Part shown: piece after piece, positions 8,985 to 20,103 of the stretch | Numbering within the stretch: the stretch's first letter is position 1 | How the letters are laid out: each line of letters begins with the position of its first letter | DNA from: Bedellia somnulentella | Lineage: Eukaryota; Arthropoda; Insecta; Lepidoptera; Bedelliidae | Assembly (NCBI GenBank): GCA_963576735.1 | Contig: OY755175.1 | Coordinates: forward strand, 3,364,401-3,428,400 | Reading direction: 5' to 3' | Length of the DNA: 64,000 nucleotides | Translations under genes and position numbers: made by a program | Notes under the pieces: generated by a model | Told to the model about the DNA's origin: nothing | The model's database searches: none | The model's input: the letters and a program-made list of their open reading frames with translations, nothing else

Positions 8985-11900
8985 ATACATACATACATAT
9001 ACTCACGCCGTTAATTCCCATTGGGGTAGGCAGAGACTATCGATCGCCACTTCGTACGATCCTGGCAAACCTCTCTTGCTTCGTCTACATCCATCAATCT
9101 TTTCATACATGCTCTTTTATTCTTCATACTTCGGACGCCTGCCTTTTTGAGCACACTTTCAATTTGGTCCAAGTGTGTCTTTCGTGGCCGTCCTCTACTA
9201 ACATTACCTTCCACATTAGCTTTATAGATACCTTTTACCAATTTCCTATCATCTATCCTCTCGATGTGCCCAAACCATCTCAACATTCCTTTTTCTATCT
9301 TACTTAAAATATCATCTTTTACACCACACCTGTCACGAATCACATCGTTCCTCACACGATCACATAACCTAACATTACAAACTTTTCTGAGGGACCTCAT
9401 TTCTACTGCATTCACTCTGCTTTCATGCTTCTTCTGCCACACCCAACATTTACTGCCTTACATAAGCGTAAGAACAAGAACGGCATCATGCACAGCCATT
9501 CAGGCCCTTTCGGACACCGATTGACTAGACATTAGGCTATCCAATGCTCCATTAATCGCATTACCCTTTTTCACTCTTCTCTCAATATCTTCATCACATT
9601 TTCCATCCCTTGTAAACAAACTTCCCAGATATACAAACTCCTTCACCTGTTTCCATATCCGTACCATCAATCGCAATCACGCAGTCTGTCACATCTTCCT
9701 GTCTCTCAAAAACCATCGTTTTGGTCTTATCCACATTCACCCTCATTCCCTTTCTTACAAAAGACTTACATGCAATATTCATCATCTCTTGCAACTCTTC
9801 TGCCGATGATGCAAGGAGCACTTGATCGTCAGCATACAAGATTCATTTAATGATGAATCCACCCATTCTTAGTCCATAATCACTTTCACGCAACTCTGTC
9901 AAACAGTCATCCATGAACAAATTGAAGAGCCACGGAGAAGCTACACATCCCTGTCGGACACCCCTAGAGATTCCAAACCAGTCAGTGTTTTCCCCGTTTA
10001 CTCTTACACATGCACTAGAATCCTCATAGAGTGATACCAATGCACGTATAAGTTGACTCCCCAAACCGAACTTGGATAACACCTCCCATAAACACTTTCT
10101 TACCACCTTATCATACGCCTTCTCTAAATCAATGAAGGAGCAATACACCTTTTGGTTCTTAGCTAAGAACTTTTCGGTGATGCTCCTTAGAGAGAAGATT
10201 TGATCCATACATCCCATTCCTTTCCTAAATCCTGCTTGCACATCCCATATTTTCTCATCAGTTTTATTCATCACTCTTTCAATCAATACCTTTGCATACA
10301 AGTTACCAACAATGCTGAGTAGGCTAATGCCGCGGTAGTTTTTAGCCTCCTGGTTCGACCCTTTTCCTTTATACAGGGGCACAATCACCGCCTTGCACCA
10401 GTCTTGTGGTACTTTGCCACTCGACCAGCACTTTTGGAAAAGGAAGTACAACCAAGAAGCCACCAACCCTTTACAAGCCCTCAGCATTTCGATAGTTATC
10501 CTATCATACCCTGCCGCCTTCCCTATTTTCATACTCTTCATTGCTTTCATTATTTCTTCCATACTGATCTCACTTTCACTAAAGGCACCCATCGCATCGT
10601 TCTAATCAACATTACTGTCGATTGGCGAAGAAACGGATGCATCTTCTTTTTCAAAGAGTCCCTCAAAATAGTTCTTCCATACTCGTTTCATGCTACTGTC
10701 ATCCGTCGCCAATTCACCCTGATCATCTTTCACTAGATTCACTCTCGTGTTTTGGGAAACTCCCTTTTCTTTCCGGACATATTTCCAGAACAACTTTTGG
10801 TTATTCCGGAAATTATCAGAGAGTTTCCTCTCACACCATTCTATCAGATCACGCTTTTTCTTCTTAACCTCATTCTTAACTCTCTTATATTCATCTTCAC
10901 TATTTTTTACTACATCATCTGTTACTCTCGCATCCATTCGTTTACTAGCTCTGACCGCTAGTAAATCTAACCAAGCTTTCTTCTTATCTTCGACTGCCTC
11001 TTTCACACTCTTATCCCACCAACTTGTTGGTGGTCTATTTGACCTTTTAAACAAACCACATACTTCCGTCGCACATTCAACCATTGTCGATTTGAGCACA
11101 TTCCATACTTCTTCTATTTCCATTTCATCCCTCATCTCCACGCAACTTAGTCTATCATCCAATTTCTTCACGTATTCATCACTGATCTTTTCATCATCTT
11201 GCAATTTCTCCACTTTTATTCTCGCAAGATCCGTTGTTGACACTTTGGCCCTATGACGCCAACGCGTGCACAGACCTCTTACTCGGGATATAACAAAGAA
11301 GTGATCTGTGCCAACATTCGTGCCCCTATAGACTCTGGTGTCAACAACCTTTGCTCTCAGCCTTTCATCAACAATCACAAAATCAATCATACTTCTCTCG
11401 TTTCCTCTCTGTCTTGTATATATATGGATATCTTTGTATTCAAACAACGTGTTTGTAACGCAAAGATTCCTCGCCAAACATACCTCAATAACTTTCTCGC
11501 AATTTTTAGTTCACCCGTTGATTACCATACTTTCCTAAAACCTTTTCACAAGCCCAGCCATTAAAATCTCCTAACATTACAATTCTCTCATTCTGATCAC
11601 ACCCATTCACAACATCATCTAACAAATTCCAAAACTCCTCCCTCTCGGAAAGTGACTTAGACATGTCCGGAGCATACACACAAATTATGCGTATTCAGAC
11701 AAGCCCTATTTTCACCTTTAGCCACAGGAGCCTTGGACTCACACCCTCGTAACCTTTCATACACTGAGCCATCCTTTCAGATCTCAGAAGTCCCACGTCT
11801 TGGCAAGCCCTGTCGCTGTCAGCCACGCCTGACCAGATCGCTGTAATGTTGCCAAGTTGTGAAACCTCTTTTTCCTTTCGCTTCGTTTCATTCCCACACA

Positions 11901-12198
11901 GAAAATCTATTTTTCTTTCATCCATTATCAAACATACTTCATCTAATTTTTCATGCATCCCTCCACACACATTCAACGTACTGAAGCGGGTCTCTCTAGC
12001 CCACATTCCGCCCCGCGAGGAACCACGGCGTGATGAGTGGCGAGCTGCATCGCCGCCTCCGTGTTTATTTTTAGTTGCACACATTTTGGCCCCACGATAA
12101 GCAAGGGAAATAAACTGTCCACCTAGCCAGAGCCCCGCATGACTAGGTAAGGTTATTTAGTACCCGGAGTGCACCAGGCTCCGGGACGGCGGCGGCTT
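8985..12198 (-). mobile_element. RTE-clade LINE, full length, inactive
   Basis: A 3.2 kb minus-strand element with the size and order of an RTE-clade non-LTR retrotransposon: one ORF with an endonuclease then a reverse transcriptase, a very short 3' UTR and an ATGT-repeat tail instead of poly(A). The 5' end is GC-rich (near 12198). AGATTTAC at 8977-8984 and 12199-12206 is the likely target duplication; its inner edge is uncertain because the tail begins there. Unit A holds an AAATTTACTATAG empty site near 3922. Several shorter 3' pieces of this family lie elsewhere in the window. Confidence 0.9.
9011..12084 (-). pseudogene. RTE endonuclease-reverse transcriptase, broken ORF
   Basis: Starts at an ATG at 12082-12084. 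The APE-type endonuclease comes first (LNVCGGM; CGNETK; YAPD and GDFNGW in the 11500-11690 part; SMIDFVIVDE; GTDHFFV), then the reverse transcriptase (GYDRITIEML, YRGISLLS, FIDLEKAYD, RQGCVASPWLFNLFMD, YADD) and a C-terminal tail (GHIERID, RGRPRKTHLDQ). Endonuclease nicks the target; RT copies the RNA from the nick. Lesions: TGA at 11695, frameshift near 11505, stop at 10602, TGA at 9843 just before YADD, frameshift near 9645, and stops at about 9450-9510. The catalytic motifs survive, so decay is fairly recent, but no functional protein is possible. ORFs on the plus strand here are antisense shadows. Confidence 0.9.
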
Positions 12199-12222
12199 AG
12201 ATTTACTATAGATAATATATAT

Positions 12223-13596
12223 GTCGCAGGAAAATCGTCAAACTCGTTAACTTATAAGTTTCCTAGGAAACTTGTAAGTTGACGGAAATCCGTCAAACAG
12301 CATGCAAATTTACATCTTACCTGATAGGTTTTAGGAAACTTGTAAAATAACGAACTCACCTCAGGAAAATTGTAAGTGGGGATAATTTTTGACAAATTTC
12401 CGAGTTTTGAATTTATACTTTAGGAAATTTGTAAGCCTCCTAATGGCTGCTAGTGAAATTGTTAATAGAACCACTTACTTATGATGATTGGTTAAGAAGT
12501 GAGTTGAGTAAAGAAAAAAACATGAATTTAAAGTAATGACAATGTTTTGATATTTTGAAATATAAATATGAGGAACTGGACTAAGAAGGCATTTCTGGCC
12601 GTTAGTCTTACGTAATAATAAACGAAAACTACGAATAATTTATTACGATGATGGATTTTTACACTAGTTTCCATTCGTTAATCAACCAACCTTCTGACGT
12701 GCTCTTCATACACTCACATCACAGTAGCGAATTACTTCAAAAATCAGAAGGTGGCGCTGGGTATGCAGCCACTTCACCTAACAATCACTTAAAAAGCCTT
12801 TGGTTTCCTCTTAGGACAACCGCGGGATAAAATATTATGAATGCAGTAAATTTGTAAGAGTTTAAAATCTTATAAGCATCGGTTAAGAATAGCACTAACA
12901 TATTTCTGGCGGTAACCTATAACAATGGATGTCATTGGAGGCGATGGGGTGGGAGACCTATCGCCAATAATGTTTACATCACAATACAATCCTTTCCCCT
13001 TTAACTTCCAAAAGTAGCTTAGAAATTTCTCATTCCGACGGTCAGGCTACCCACTCTTTCTAGGGATATATTGCCGCGAGTATATCGGTATAAAAACGCT
13101 CTTTAAAATAAAGATCTAGAAGGTTTCTATACTATATAAAGTATCACGATATATACTTAAACAATTTATATTTAATAAATACTCTTAAAACATTTAAATT
13201 TTATGTCAGTGACATCAAATAATAGCAAAATAATAGATTAGCATTAGTAAAGCAAAGAAAATATTAGTTTTGATTGTCGAGTTGACAAGACGCGCGCGAA
13301 TGCGCCTCGTCACGTGACTAACAACCCTCCCTCCGCGCCATCAGTGCTGCATTGACAACTTTCCTGGCGGGATTCAGGAAACTTGTAAAGTTCCTAAAAT
13401 ACAGAATTTGAAATTCGGAAACTTGTCGAAAATGACTGACCACTTACAAATTTCCTGAGGTGAGTTCGTTATTTTACAAGTTTCCTAAAACCTATCAGGT
13501 AAGATGTAAATTCGTTTGCTGTTTGACGGATTTCCGTCAACTTACAAGTTTCCTAGGAAACTTATAAGTTAACGAGTTTGACAATTTTCCTGCGAC
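12223..13596. mobile_element. DNA transposon-like element with about 200 bp inverted repeats
   Basis: Both ends read inward GTCGCAGGAAAAT and continue as inverted repeats for about 200 bp, the first 155 or so nearly identical. Within each end AGGAAACTTGTAA-type 13-mers recur about five times in both orientations. The flanks are ATATAT on both sides, so target duplication and TIR edge cannot be separated. No transposase ORF; the 60-residue ORF at 12648 has no recognisable motif. A degenerate SINE-A sits inside at 12887-13090. Long inverted ends and repeated subterminal motifs fit a foldback or a non-autonomous derivative of a transposon with long TIRs (Mutator-like is one option). Superfamily not assigned. 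Confidence 0.85.
12887..13090 (+). repeat. Degenerate SINE-A nested in the TIR element
   Basis: Recognisable from TTAAGAATAGCACTAAC through GGGAGACCTATCGCCAATAA and CTTCCAAAAGTAGCTTAG to GCCGCGAGTATAT. It is clearly more diverged than the 8114 copy. Confidence 0.65.
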
Positions 13597-14029
13597 ATAT
13601 ATACCGAATAATATAAACCGAAATACTTCATTTATGAAAAAAGATTCCTTGTTATATAAATTTAATTGAACAATAGAAAAAAAAAAGTTTTTGATAATAA
13701 ATTCCTTAACACACCTAAAATAAATAAAAAGAAAATAAATAACAAAAATATAGTTCGGTCACATTATATTGATATTATTCAAGTAAATGATACTTTCACA
13801 CCCATCTATGTCATTAATTAGAAATTATGAAAATCCATAGAAAGCTAGTAAAAAATATTGTAATAACGTTTACTGCTGGTAATATTCCTCCTAAAGTAAT
13901 ACCTAAATATCGGTATTATGCTAGCTGTATCAGACACTGACAGACAGATTAAATAGATTCAGTCGGCTTTTCGGGATATCCACCGAGTTATCAAGGCATT
14001 GTGTACTCCAGCCCCCGAAGCATGTGGCG

Positions 14030-14116
14030 TGTGAGAGCGAGTATGTCATATGAGAAGTGAGATACTGACAGATTCTCAGTTTATCACTTCTCATGTCACA
14101 TACGCGCTCTCATACA
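14030..14116. repeat. Short foldback (imperfect palindrome)
   Basis: The left arm (14030-14069) GTGTGAGAGCGAGTATGTCA and onward pairs with the right arm (14076-14116) ending CACATACGCGCTCTCATACA. A diverged copy of the same unit lies at 34083-34200. It is in a part of unit B that unit A lacks. Confidence 0.7.
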
Positions 14117-14293
14117 AGCCTCATGCTACTCGTACGAGTGCTATTTTATCGTCACGATATCGTTTAGAATAAGATGACAGTATACGATACTAAGTAAATG
14201 CATAAAGTGATGGCTGTTTTTTACCACGCGAGAGCTATTTAAAAGGTTGCTCGTACTAGCTATTCCGATATTATTCTATATAAACGTATAACG

Positions 14294-14538
14294 CTGTGTA
14301 GTGTCGGCTTAGAATAGCACTACCCCATTTCTTCCGGTGGGTGTACGTAAGAGGCGACTAACGGTTTTGGGGCTTTTTAATGGATTTTTGGGCGATGCGG
14401 TTGGAGACCCATCACCAACAACCTTTATTTCACCATCTTTTCCCCACACAACTTCCAAAAGTGGCTGAGGAATTTCTGATTCCCTAGCTCTGGCTACCCC
14501 TTCTAGGGATTTATAGCCGTGAGTATATGTATGTATGT
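14294..14538 (+). mobile_element. SINE-A copy, full length
   Basis: Complete from CTGTGTAGTGTCGGCTTAG to an ATGTATGTAT tail. It is followed at once by a SINE-T 3' end (14539-14641). The pair together is flanked by TAAACGTAT (14281-14289 and about 14641-14649). Confidence 0.85.
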
Positions 14539-14641
14539 ACTAGATGGCGCTTGCCATGTGAGTTCAGGAGTATTGGTACCGCTGCCAACCCCTTCGGGGA
14601 TAAACGGCGTGAACATTTATGTTTATGTTTATGTATGTATG
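14539..14641 (+). mobile_element. SINE-T 3' end
   Basis: Reads CTAGATGGCGCTTGCCATG, GTATTGGTACCGCTGCC, CCCCTTCGGGGATAAACGGC, then GTGAAC and TTTATG repeats. The same block ends the SINE-T copy at 23346-23514. The antisense ORF at 14511-14771 has no independent support. Confidence 0.75.
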
Positions 14642-14831
14642 TAAACGTATTGAGCACTAGAAATGGCATTACTAGTAATACACTACAGGTGTGACAAATA
14701 AGTAGGAAAAGATTAATGGATGTGAACGGCGCGCGAAGTTCACCTGGATCGTATCGTGGAGTGGCAATCAATAGTTTGTATAACCCTAGTGAGTGCCGAT
14801 TGGGAATATTGGTACGTATAAATATATAACA

Positions 14832-14990
14832 AGTATGACGTGTAGTGCCGGCTTAGAATGTCATTACCCCTTTCTACCCACGGGTGTTGTAAGAGGAGAC
14901 TTAGGGTATGGAGCTTTTTAAGTGATTTTTGGGCAATGCGGTTCGAAACCCATCACCAAGGATACTTTAATTTTAGCATCTTGTCCTCTT
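14832..14990 (+). repeat. SINE-A copy, 3' truncated
   Basis: Starts GTGTAGTGCCGGCTTAG and belongs to a variant group with CTACCCACGGGTG and ATCTTGTCCTC. It contains GGTTCGAAACC, a good B-box match. The 3' end is lost at the TTAA that flanks the next MITE. Confidence 0.7.
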
Positions 14991-14994
14991 TTAA

Positions 14995-15301
14995 AGAGCT
15001 TATTCCATTTGTCTGAATTCAGACGTCTGAAAGCGCGTGCGTTAAGCTGGCGTACCATGAAGCTGTATCGAGCTGATTACTATGACAGAAAACGCTAGCT
15101 TGACGTTACGCCAGCGTACACAGTGAAAATTCTGTTTATTTCCTAAACTAAAGAGGCACTATTTTTTTTAGTTTTACAGTAATTAGGCACTATTTAGGCA
15201 GAGTTTTTTGACATAGTAACCATTTCGATACAGCTTCATGGTACGCCAGCTTAACGCACGCGCTTTCAGACGTCTGAATTCAGACAAATGGAATAAGCTC
15301 T
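14995..15301. mobile_element. TTAA-flanked MITE with about 80-100 bp TIRs
   Basis: The arms begin AGAGCTTATTCCATTTG and run through GAATTCAGACGTCTGAAAGC and AAGCTGGCGTACCATGAAGC on both sides in inverted orientation. TTAA flanks both ends (14991-14994 and 15302-15305). At 307 bp it has no coding capacity. TTAA targets are typical of piggyBac and Kolobok; the ends lack the usual piggyBac CCC, so the superfamily stays open. Confidence 0.88.
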
Positions 15302-15409
15302 TTAAAAGAAATTTTGCACACGCATTCACTGAGAATGGGTTTATATTATTATTATGCTAATAAGCGATAAGTGTGGTCCAACCCTACGAAAAACACGACT
15401 TAAGTGTAC

Positions 15410-15659
15410 ATACATACATACATATACTCACGGCTATAAATCCCTAGAAGAGGTAGCCAGAGCTTAGGAGTAAGAAATCCCTTAGCCGCTATTGGAAGTT
15501 CGTGGGGAAAACATGGTAAAAATAAAGGTTGTTGGTGATGGGTCTCTAACCGCATCGCCCAAAAATCCCTTAAAGTGCCCCAATACCGTTGGTCGCCTCT
15601 TACGTAAACCCACCGGAAGAAATGGGGTAGTGCTATTCTACGCCGACACGACACAGCAG
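15410..15659 (-). mobile_element. SINE-A copy, near full length
   Basis: The minus strand runs from the CTGTGTCGTGTCGGCGTAG end near 15657 to the ATGT-repeat tail near 15410. The ORFs on both strands here lie wholly inside the SINE. Confidence 0.82.
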
Positions 15660-17045
15660 TACTTTAAATACAATCTAGTCAAAATGTCCAAAAAATAAAA
15701 TCATTATTTAAATAGTAATGCAAAACTGATACAACTGGCTCTGACGCTAATCATAACTACCTAATATACCTATATTCTTGAGATTGTGGGCCCTTTTCGC
15801 GTAGAGGGCAAATATTCACATAACACATTATGTTAGTATAAGTATATTTTAGAAGTCTTGTCTAGACCGCGAAAATTTTCGTGACTTCAAGTTGACATGT
15901 ACCGTTTTAAATTACTTTTTGAATCCCTTATAAAAGTTTAACTCGATCAACAAGGCAAAGCGAAGTTTGAATGAAAAATTATTATCTCATTCTGCAATTT
16001 ATGTAACATGGATTTATTTAAAATTCGTTAATTAATGTAGGTATAGATTTACGAATGTAAGTACAGATTTTCACACAAGTATATAAAATAAACTAAAAGA
16101 TAGATATAAGTTAAAATAAATGCTTTCAGAATAGTTTTCGAAATTTTTACCACAAAGATTGCTGATGCTGTTAAGGATTTCATTAATCTTAGAGTTAAGT
16201 TTTTCTAAAGTTGTCTTCAGTTGTGTCTTAAAAGGAAAGTTCCAGATTGTTATAAATTGTTTGGAAACAGAAACGAGTTATTTTTATATTTTTTGAAAGA
16301 CTGGTTATTATTATATTCTTCAAGAGATATTTCAACTTTACTTATATAACAGCAACTTTTGCATGTTGAAATAAATGAACCATTAACATATTATTATTTA
16401 TTAGATAATTATTATATTTTTCATAACGAAATACTCCTTAATTGTTTAATCTTCTCGTTCTCATCACAATTTAAAATTTAAATTGAATAAAAATAAAGCG
16501 TGTTTCTTTTTTGTTTTATTACGTAGTCTTATTTAATGCCCCATTTGGAGCCAAAATATCTCTAATTCCATTTATATTTTTTTTGGAGATCATAAACAGT
16601 ACATCATTTTATAACATAGCAAAGAAAGCTATAGATTGTGGAAATATTGGCTTTTCTGATTTTTTAAATTATTTATTTGCAATAAAATATTGAATGTTAT
16701 ATATAATAAACACCAGCTTAATAAAAATGATTGTATCGAAACAGAAATGTGGTTAACAATAGTCCTTATCCTTATCTGATTTGTATAATTAAATTAGCTT
16801 TACAAAGATAATACCATAATTTTATAACGAAATGGTATCGGGGATCGTAGGCAGACAATATTCCTTTGTTTGCTAAACTGTCAGTCGTCTGAAAGATGCT
16901 GATTCGATTCACAAACGAGATTGTTTACACTTATCTAGGGTTTTGTGAAAGGAAATTTAGCTGTTGATTTGTGAGGAACAAAGATAATAATAGGTATGTT
17001 ATTTCTTAATAGGCCTATAGCAAAATATGCGCCGTTTATTAATTT
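15660..17045. other. No recognised feature
   Basis: AT-rich; a 60-residue ORF at 16511 shows no motif. I see no gene or clear repeat. Confidence 0.5.
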
Positions 17046-17049
17046 TATG

Positions 17050-17227
17050 TGTATGTGGCTTTTTAATTGCTGTTTGGGCGACGCGATTGGAGACTCATCA
17101 CAAAAAACCTTATTTTACAATATTTTTCCCCACTCTACTTCCTAAAGTGGCTGAGGAATTTCTTGTTCTGAAGCTCTGGCTACCCGTTCTCTAGATTTAT
17201 AGTCGTGATTATATGTATGTATGTATA
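17050..17227 (+). mobile_element. SINE-A copy, 5' truncated
   Basis: Begins in GGCTTTTTAATTGC and keeps GGAGACTCATCAC, CTGAAGCTCTGGCTACCC and a TATATGTATGTATGT tail. 5' truncation is expected of reverse-transcribed insertions. Confidence 0.75.
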
Positions 17228-17755
17228 TTTTTTTCAGGGATGATAATATGCACAAACCTAAAAGTAATACAATGAAAAATGTTTAAATGCATCACACAAG
17301 TAAGAAATGAACATTGGAGTACGATTAATATACGATATCTAAAAAACAGCTGAAAGATACTGCGTCGGTTTATACTGAGAGCTATTAAAGAACCATTCTG
17401 CCAACTTCACCATAGCTATATATACTAATAGTATCTTTATTAAGTTAGTCACTGCAAATAAGACGGATCCACTGCGACAGTGATGTACAAAGGAATAATG
17501 ATATTAAATTGCATTGCACTACTTAGGAAATAGCACAAACATTTCATTTGTATGTTTTCAGCGACATTAAAACTATATATTCTGCTATTTGTGACTAAAA
17601 ATATGGCGTTCGGTGCCATATTTTTCGTCTTTCTATTAACCCACGCTTTTTCATGATTTTCACCTTATAGTGGAAATACTTTTAAGTTAAATGTGCTTCA
17701 AAAGTATGTTTTCAGTTTTTAAACTATATTTGAAGTTAAATATGTGTTGGTTTAG

Positions 17756-18000
17756 TCCTATTAATATTATAAATGTGAAAAATTGTATGTTTGTGTATTT
17801 GAGGCGAAAAGGCACATAATGAATCTGAATGAAATTTGGCAGAATGCAAAATTAATGACACAAATTAAGACATAGGATACTTTTCACCCCGGAAAAAAAT
17901 TACCAACAAAAAAATATTCACGGCTGATTGAACTAAGAGTAACTGAAAAAACGCCTCAAATTATGTTATAAGCAAAAGACAGTATGAAGTCTGCGAGTCT
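17756..18000 (+). mobile_element. Helitron-type fragment
   Basis: Starts TCCTATTAATATTATAAATG, the same 5' end as the inner element at 6818, and keeps ATAGGATACTTTTCACCCC and GACAGTATGAAGTCTGCGAG in order. The terminal CTAG is not evident, so the 3' end is decayed or lost. Confidence 0.65.
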
Positions 18001-19595
18001 TAAATATATTTTAACTAAAATCTTAGTTTATAATTTTTAATGCAGTGAATCAAGTATTTAATAGTGGTTGTGCTCCACTGCGAAAATGTTTTCAGCCAAC
18101 GGAGCCCTATTCAAACTGTTTCAAGCACAGGAACTAAATCATATAAACTCGTTCTTAAGCTACGATGTGAAAGAAAATTTAAAATCCATTCGTTTAGTTT
18201 AAACTGTGTAAGAGTTTGTGGAAAGGTGTAAGGGAAACTTTTATTATTGGCATTAGTTTAATTTTAGTCTCATTTATTTATGGGAAAAACTAACCATACA
18301 ACTAAATACTCCATCTGAATTTTGGCATTTTTTTTATATAATAATAGCATTTTAATTAATACTGAAAATTCTCAACCATGTTTAAATTAAAAAAAGAATT
18401 CCACTTCAATTTAAATTAGTTAAAATCCAAAAATAAATTAGAATTTCAATGTATTTCGGATTATTTGCCATATGTATACGAAAATACTCTTCAGAACTTA
18501 AAAATCTAAATAATCTTTTTTCTTAGCCGTGGCATGACATGTCTCTAAAATTTTTATCTCTGTAATAACTCAAACAAGGTAAGAAAACTTAAAGTCAATA
18601 GTCGAAAAATACTTTACAAAATTAAAGCCACTCGCCCACCCGGCTAGTTGAATATGGAACGGAGTTCACTCGGAGCTGCTTTGTGAGGTTGTATGTAATT
18701 TTCTATGTGATTCAATGTGATTTTGTCTTATTGGCTGTTCTTTTGAAGTGAAACTCTTTGGTAGACTACGTATTTTTTTTTGTTACATACCTACCTCATG
18801 GTAATAAAACTTAGTATCATTTGGTTACAAATATTAGACATACAATTAATTGCTTTACTTTGTGATGAATTTCCGTAAAAAAGTTCAAAGTTCCGTATTG
18901 ATTACAATTTGTTTATATTTTAATCAACCCGACTTTTTACCGAATTTATTTTATCATCTTTGTTAAAAACAAACACTTTATAGTCATTCTTAAAAGTATT
19001 TAAACAAATCTTTACCAATTTGTACAGTTTTAGCCTCTACAGTGAAAAGTTAAGAATCTACAAAAGTAGCATCTGTTATGTACCAGGATTCCATGAATAT
19101 GGAAGAACTCTTTTGGAAACTAAATACGTCGTACAACTCTCGACTAGGGTTGTAGCTCTATTCAAAGTGGACTTTTGTCTCTATAGCAAATGTGTGTGCT
19201 TTAGTATTCTGTTGCCTCGGTTTTAAGCCTTTGAAATTCTAGAAAAATTGAATGAATTAAAGATAGACTTGAAATAAAGTATATCATAATAAGGCAGCAA
19301 GAAGGAAATAATAAAAAAGAGTACACACAATAAAGAGTACAGAAATAATTAGCTACCAGTCCATACTACGTAAGATTTTGATTGAATCTTTTGCATTTAA
19401 ATTTAAAATGATGTAATATGCGATGCATAAGACTTTATGACTTGCCAACTTTTATAGTGTTTTAGTACAGCGATAAGGCAGCGCGTGTATTATTATATTA
19501 ATTTTCGGCATGAAATTTACACGTTTTATATTTTAAGAGGTTAGTCAGGATTATCCAAGGTAACGATTGATAGTCTCTGTTATGTAATTATGAAC
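18001..19595. other. No recognised feature
   Basis: AT-rich, no repeat family identified. The ORF at 19020-19226 is short and motif-free. Confidence 0.45.
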
Positions 19596-19599
19596 ACCT

Positions 19600-19855
19600 C
19601 GTGACATTATCACCTGGTGTCAAGAGTATACCGTTTTGCTTGGAAAGTGTACTCACGTTATAGTGGGCAGGCTAATTGATGCTTTGTGCGAATACACTTT
19701 CACATGATTACGTACAACTTAGCCATGTGGGTTTCCTCACGATATTTTCCCTCGCTGCTAACAACCATGGTAAATTAATCACACTTGTGACCTTAGAAAA
19801 GACAATTTGGTGTAGGATTTGAGGACCCAGGATTTGAACCCTAATCTTCTGCACA
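19600..19855 (-). mobile_element. SINE-T copy
   Basis: The minus strand starts with a B-box-like GGTTCAAATCC near 19838, then the family linker, the GTCACAAGTGTGA region, a diverged ACTTAGTTGTACGTAATCATGTG body (split here: TGTACGTAATCATGTGAAAG), and GGTATACTCTTGACACC near 19615. Confidence 0.7.
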
Positions 19856-20103
19856 AATATACAAAAATAAGATTATGAATTTTAATTAATTACAAAATAT
19901 CAATAATTTAATATTGTATTTTACCTAACAAAGGATTTTATTTGTATTACGTTAAATAATAAACTGTACTTCGTTTATATTTTGTAATAGAATTGCCAAC
20001 ATTGTACGCCCCGACTTCAGACAACTAATTAAATTAATTTGAAGTCATCAATACGATGTCTCTCAAGTCCCTCTCAGATATTGATATACATTCTGTGTAC
20101 TAA

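Larger units (their letters stand above)
5905..14830 (+). repeat. Direct duplication, unit B (expanded by insertions)
   Basis: Colinear with 825-4700 but about 5 kb longer. Nearly all the excess is accounted for by insertions: Helitron 6197-7213, SINE-A 8114-8356, RTE LINE 8985-12198, TIR element 12223-13596, the region around the foldback at 13920-14250, and SINE-A plus SINE-T tail at 14294-14641. One short segment, about 8845-8968, is inverted relative to unit A. The matching empty sites in unit A place these insertions after the duplication. Confidence 0.8.

Noticed and set aside
9264..12100. Many plus-strand ORFs of 66-169 residues over the LINE
   Set aside because: They are antisense to the RTE ORF, rich in Ser/Phe/Leu as expected from the complement, and have no motif.
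12648..12830. 60-residue ORF inside the long-TIR element as a transposase
   Set aside because: Too short and without any transposase motif.
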